From CAWBRT01 sp963814745 (lineage in GTDB: Bacteria > Acidobacteriota > Terriglobia > Terriglobales > Acidobacteriaceae): a stretch of DNA of 64,000 bases. How positions within the stretch are numbered: position 1 is the first letter of the stretch; each line of letters starts with the position of its first letter. Both the position numbers and the translations under genes were made by a program. Of this stretch, positions 60,350 through 64,000 are shown piece after piece. The notes beneath the pieces were generated by a model that was not told the origin of the DNA, ran no database searches, and saw only the letters and a list, made by a program, of their open reading frames with translations. The DNA is taken from NCBI GenBank assembly GCA_963814745.1, contig CAWFEA010000004.1:372001-436000 (forward strand), written 5' to 3'.

Positions 60350-63300
60350 ATGCGTTCCTGGCGGTACGCAGTGTGCATTTTGGCGATCCTCCTCCTGGGG
60401 TCGGCATTGGCCCAGGCCCAGCAGACAGGCGTCTTGACAGGCATAGTATCGGATAAGAGTGGCGCAGTAATTTCAGACGCCTCGATTGTCGTTGACGGTG
60501 GCGATCTCGGCAGAAAGACTGACAAATCGGATAAGACAGGGAATTATAGCCTCTCCGGCCTGCAGCCGGGGATTTATATCGTGGTGATTTCCGCACCTGG
60601 CTTCAAGGACTTTGTAGCGGAAGAGGTCGAGGTCAAGGCAGGGGAGCGCACAGTCCACAATGCGAGTCTTGAGCTGGCCGAAACCAAGGTGAATGTGGAA
60701 GTCGTCGGCCAAGGCGCTGCACAGGTCGAGACAGAAACGAACGAGGTGGCGGAAACCATCACTCAAAAGGAAGTGGTATCGCTTGGTCTCAACGGCCGCA
60801 GCGTCGTACAGGTGGTCGCCCTTGCGCCGGGAGTCAGTAACCAAACAGGGCAGGATGAAGCTAAAGTCGGAGTAGTTGGCAGCGCAAAGTATAGCGTAAA
60901 CGGAGGACGAGTCGAGTACAATGCCTTCGACGTGGACAGCAGCGAGGTGCTGAATACCGGGATCAATGCCAGCCGTGGCAAGAGCCTACCGCTCATCGTT
61001 TATCCGAGTCTCGATGCCATTTCAGAGGTCAAGGTACTCACCTCGAACTACGGCGCTCAATATGGCCGCAGCGCATCCGGATCAGTGATGGTTACCACCA
61101 AGTCCGGCACGTCGGAGTTTCACGGCGATGTCTATGAGTTTCTGCGCAACAATATATTTAACGCGCGCAACTATTTCGACGATCCGACTAAAGGTGCGCC
61201 AACCTACCACCGGAATGATTTCGGCTTTACCTTGGGTGGTCCACTGTATATTCCCAAGTTCTTCAACACAAAGAAGAACAAGACGTTTTTCTTCTTCTCC
61301 GAAGAGGCAAGGTTGGAACGGTCGCCTCTGCCGAACTCGGCCTCGACCTATAACCAAGCTGTGCCGTCTCTAGCGGAACGGGGTATTGGCGTGCTGAACC
61401 CGCAAACCGGGCAGCCATTTGCCAACGGTACCGTAGCGGACTTTACCGACGCGTGCGATGCAAATTCCGCCGATTGCCCAGGGACTGGGGCCGTTCCTCA
61501 CCATCCGTATTCCGCGAATCTAATCCCTATAAACCCCTTGGCGCAGCAGATTTTGAGCTCGGGTATCATCCCCCTACCGACGCCGAACGCGACCTCATGC
61601 AACTCATCCATCGGATCGTGTTTCGTTGAAACGGTTTCTCCCAACACCTACTGGCGAGAAGAACTGTTCCGGATCGATCATAATTTCAGTGATCAGAATA
61701 AGCTCTCGATCCGCTACATCCATGACACCTGGAACACAACAGTGACAGCTCCGGAATGGCAATATGGAAACTATGTGAACAGCTTTCCCAGCGTTCTGAA
61801 TAGCTTTGTAGGGCCCGGACTGAGTGCGGTAGTTCGCTTCGATCAGATAATTTCACCGACGTTCTTGAATCAAATCAGTTTCAGCTTTACTGACTCCCAC
61901 ATTACCCTGACAAATGAAAACGGCGCCGGGGTGAATTTGTCGAGACCGTCTTTGCTCGATCAATCACCCTGCCCGCCAAGCGTCTACGGCTCTCTAGACA
62001 CCGTCTCTGGACCTTGCATGGGATATCTCTTCGATAACGGTTTTGGCGGGAAAATGCCCGGGATTTGGATCGCAGGCAATAACGCTGCATACGGTGGCAC
62101 AGGCTTCTTAGTCGATAGTTCCTACATGCCCTGGAGCCATCGTAACCCGACCTTTGACTTTCGCCAGAATTTGAGCAAAGTTCTCGGCAAACACACACTG
62201 CAAGCCGGTGTGCAAGTTGTTTATTCCAGAGAGTCAGAAACCAACGCCGCGACGGGCGCAAACACCGGCGACACGCAGGGCCTGCTGACATATAGCAACG
62301 CGAATAGTCTCTACTCTACCGGCAATGCTTTTGCGGACTTCTTGCTGGGTCCTGGTTCTCTCAATAATGCTCAGTTTCCTGATAACCGCAATGGCATCCA
62401 GTACTTCCAGCAGGACAGTAGCCGGCAGAAGTATTACCTCCACTACATCACGGTCGAGCCTTGGATTCAGGACGACTGGCGCGTAACTCACCGCCTGACG
62501 TTAAATTTGGGTATGCGGTTCAGCCTCTTCGGAAATTGGCAGATGGAAAACGGTATGGCGTGGAATTGGTTACCGTCGGCTTACAGCCAGCAATTAGCCG
62601 CCCAAGTTGATGTTTATAGCTTCAACGGAGCACTATACAACGCCTACACGGGTCAGCCCTATTCGTTGCCCAGCAATCCGAATCCCAGCAATCTGAATAT
62701 CGGCAACAACCCCATATTCAACGGCTTGGTGCAATGCGGCACGGGAACGTCGAGCTGCATGACCAGCCATATCTTTAACCCGGCTCCGAGGATCGGTTTG
62801 GCATGGGATCCGACGGGGAGTGGAAGAACATCCATTCGCGCGGGCTACGGAATGTTTTTCGAACATGGCACCAGCAGTGAGGCAAATGTCGGCTCTCTAA
62901 TGGGCAATGCCCCCTTAGTCATCGATATGACAGAGCCGATGCCAGAATTTTATTACTCCATTGGCGGCTTGGGTTCCGGGAGCGGCACCAGCCCTGCCAC
63001 GGCTTATCCGATAAACCTAACCGCAATTCCCAGCAAAATGACTTGGCCATACGTGCAACAGTGGAGTCTTAGCGTGCAAAGGGAAATTGCGAAGAACACA
63101 ATGGTTTCGATCGCCTATGTGGGCAGCAAAGGGACGCACTTGTCGTCTGAACTTCAGGTTAATCAACTGGCGCCGGTATCAAGTGCCTTGAACCCTTTCC
63201 CTGCGAATACCCCGCTTACCAACTCAATCTGCCAGTCCTACAACGTTGGCAGCTTTACAGTGGGTAGTACTACCGTCTACAGCACCGACCCTGCTTTCAT

Positions 63301-64000
63301 CAACCTCGAGGCCGCGTGTTTCGGAATTAAGGTGGGCATTCCCGCCCCAGCCACTCTGCGTCCCTATTACGGTTTAGGCGAAATCTACTCACTTCAGAAC
63401 ATCGCCACATCGACCTATCATGCGCTGCAGATCACGCTTCGCCGATCCCATGGCCCACTTACTTTCGGTCTAGCGTATTCATACGGGCACTCAATCGACG
63501 ACTCCTCAGACCGCTCGGATGCCAATTTTGTTAACTCCTACAACTTAGCTTCGAATCGCGCCAGCTCCGATTTCGACCAGCGGCACATACTCAACGTCAG
63601 CTATGTCTATCGCCTGCCGAGCGTGAAATACACGGGCCGACTGGCTTCGTTACTAAAGAAATGGGAAGTCTCGGGAGTCACCACCTTCCAGACTGGCACG
63701 CCATTCAGTGTGATCAATGGAACGGGCAGCACGGGAATTTCAGTCTTGGACAATGCCGGTGTTGCCAACGGAACGGGTGCAGGATCATATCCGGACCTTT
63801 GCGGAAACCCATATGGGGCCATCCCATCTGGCTCGGGTGGCTTTGGCCCATTACTCCTTAATCCCGGAGCTTTTTGCGCCCCTCAAGGATTAACTTTCGG
63901 CAATGCTGGGCGCAATTCTTTGAGAAACCCAAACCATACAAACTTTAATATGGCCCTGCTGAAACACTTCCAGGTTCTAGGGGAACGGGACTTGGAGTTC
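60350..64000 (+). CDS. Oar-like TonB-dependent receptor, 3' end outside window
   Basis: The frame is open from 60299 to the window end; 60350 is chosen as start because AAAGG lies eight bases upstream and a signal peptide (YAVCILAILLLGSALAQAQ) follows. Residues about 20-105 form a carboxypeptidase-regulatory-like domain (GVLTGIVSDKSGAVISDASI, TGNYSLSGLQPGIYIVVISA). The plug follows (LGLNGRSVVQVVALAPGVSN, PSLDAISEVKVLTSNYGAQY, SASGSVMVTTKSGTSEFHGD). The remaining residues are outer-membrane barrel strands, with FFFFSEEARLERSP, FRIDHNFSDQNKLSIRYIHD and WEVSGVTTFQTGTPFSVING typical of Oar/SusC-related acidobacterial receptors. It imports or exports a ligand, probably glycan- or peptide-derived, using TonB energy. 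About 1,217 codons are visible. Confidence 0.9.
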   Translation, partial: MRSWRYAVCILAILLLGSALAQAQQTGVLTGIVSDKSGAVISDASIVVDGGDLGRKTDKSDKTGNYSLSGLQPGIYIVVISAPGFKDFVAEEVEVKAGERTVHNASLELAETKVNVEVVGQGAAQVETETNEVAETITQKEVVSLGLNGRSVVQVVALAPGVSNQTGQDEAKVGVVGSAKYSVNGGRVEYNAFDVDSSEVLNTGINASRGKSLPLIVYPSLDAISEVKVLTSNYGAQYGRSASGSVMVTTKSGTSEFHGDVYEFLRNNIFNARNYFDDPTKGAPTYHRNDFGFTLGGPLYIPKFFNTKKNKTFFFFSEEARLERSPLPNSASTYNQAVPSLAERGIGVLNPQTGQPFANGTVADFTDACDANSADCPGTGAVPHHPYSANLIPINPLAQQILSSGIIPLPTPNATSCNSSIGSCFVETVSPNTYWREELFRIDHNFSDQNKLSIRYIHDTWNTTVTAPEWQYGNYVNSFPSVLNSFVGPGLSAVVRFDQIISPTFLNQISFSFTDSHITLTNENGAGVNLSRPSLLDQSPCPPSVYGSLDTVSGPCMGYLFDNGFGGKMPGIWIAGNNAAYGGTGFLVDSSYMPWSHRNPTFDFRQNLSKVLGKHTLQAGVQVVYSRESETNAATGANTGDTQGLLTYSNANSLYSTGNAFADFLLGPGSLNNAQFPDNRNGIQYFQQDSSRQKYYLHYITVEPWIQDDWRVTHRLTLNLGMRFSLFGNWQMENGMAWNWLPSAYSQQLAAQVDVYSFNGALYNAYTGQPYSLPSNPNPSNLNIGNNPIFNGLVQCGTGTSSCMTSHIFNPAPRIGLAWDPTGSGRTSIRAGYGMFFEHGTSSEANVGSLMGNAPLVIDMTEPMPEFYYSIGGLGSGSGTSPATAYPINLTAIPSKMTWPYVQQWSLSVQREIAKNTMVSIAYVGSKGTHLSSELQVNQLAPVSSALNPFPANTPLTNSICQSYNVGSFTVGSTTVYSTDPAFINLEAACFGIKVGIPAPATLRPYYGLGEIYSLQNIATSTYHALQITLRRSHGPLTFGLAYSYGHSIDDSSDRSDANFVNSYNLASNRASSDFDQRHILNVSYVYRLPSVKYTGRLASLLKKWEVSGVTTFQTGTPFSVINGTGSTGISVLDNAGVANGTGAGSYPDLCGNPYGAIPSGSGGFGPLLLNPGAFCAPQGLTFGNAGRNSLRNPNHTNFNMALLKHFQVLGERDLEF

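Noticed and set aside
1..64000. A CRISPR array or prophage.
   Set aside because: No regularly spaced direct repeats, cas genes, phage structural genes or integrase were seen. The tandem repeats present are short and inside a coding region.

Overview
The window reads as a chromosomal segment of a moderately GC-rich Gram-negative bacterium, most likely an Acidobacteriota (Terriglobia-like). The taxonomic call is inference. It rests on the Oar-like TonB receptor with an N-terminal carboxypeptidase-regulatory domain at the right end, the split Wza/GumC/CpsD-type export system, and small proteins and dispersed repeats that resemble acidobacterial ones. No 16S gene is present to confirm it.

Layout. 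(1) 1-15.6 kb is ordinary housekeeping DNA, mostly on the minus strand. It holds a 3' piece of malic enzyme, an SDR oxidoreductase, tRNA-Ser(GGA), bacterioferritin, a response regulator with a degenerate receiver next to a PilZ protein, the TldD/TldE protease pair and the EtfB/EtfA electron-transfer flavoprotein. A MaoC-like hydratase, a secreted TPR protein and a broken phosphodiesterase gene follow on the plus strand. (2) 15.7-18.7 kb is a scrap zone: a vapC remnant, a complete vapBC pair with palindromes in its promoter region, a lone higA-type antitoxin gene, a possible Phd-type remnant and a truncated membrane glycosyltransferase. (3) 18.8-24.3 kb is a gap-free, translationally coupled operon: ACP, FabG-like SDR, AMP-forming ligase, LuxE-like acyl-protein synthetase, LuxC-like acyl reductase and FkbM methyltransferase. 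It looks like a dedicated acyl-activation and acyl-reduction pathway without luciferase. (4) 24.3-46 kb is a Wzx/Wzy-type polysaccharide cluster: five glycosyltransferases, Wzx flippase, Wzy-like polymerase, a DegT aminotransferase with a sugar acetyltransferase, a membrane acyltransferase, a TupA-like ATP-grasp protein, methyltransferases, two secreted beta-helix proteins and a NodB-like protein. (5) 46.2-48.85 kb is an apparently complete IS66 element. (6) 49.3-56.1 kb is the export and control module: Wza-like exporter, outer-membrane barrel, GumC/Wzz-like co-polymerase, a PilZ domain fused to a CpsD-like kinase, a 1.15 kb non-coding gap and a NusG/UpxY-like elongation factor. (7) 56.4-64 kb encodes envelope proteins: a large secreted protein, an alpha/beta hydrolase and the start of a TonB-dependent receptor that runs off the window.

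How the parts may work together. Regions 3, 4 and 6 together could build, decorate, polymerise and export a surface polysaccharide. The acyl operon may supply an unusual lipid or acyl-derived substituent, and c-di-GMP may act on the co-polymerase ATPase through the fused PilZ domain. No priming sugar-phosphate transferase is visible, so that step must be encoded elsewhere.

Caution. Seven genes carry eight single-frame breaks at otherwise well-conserved positions. They may be sequencing or assembly indels rather than true pseudogenes. Each is described where it occurs.
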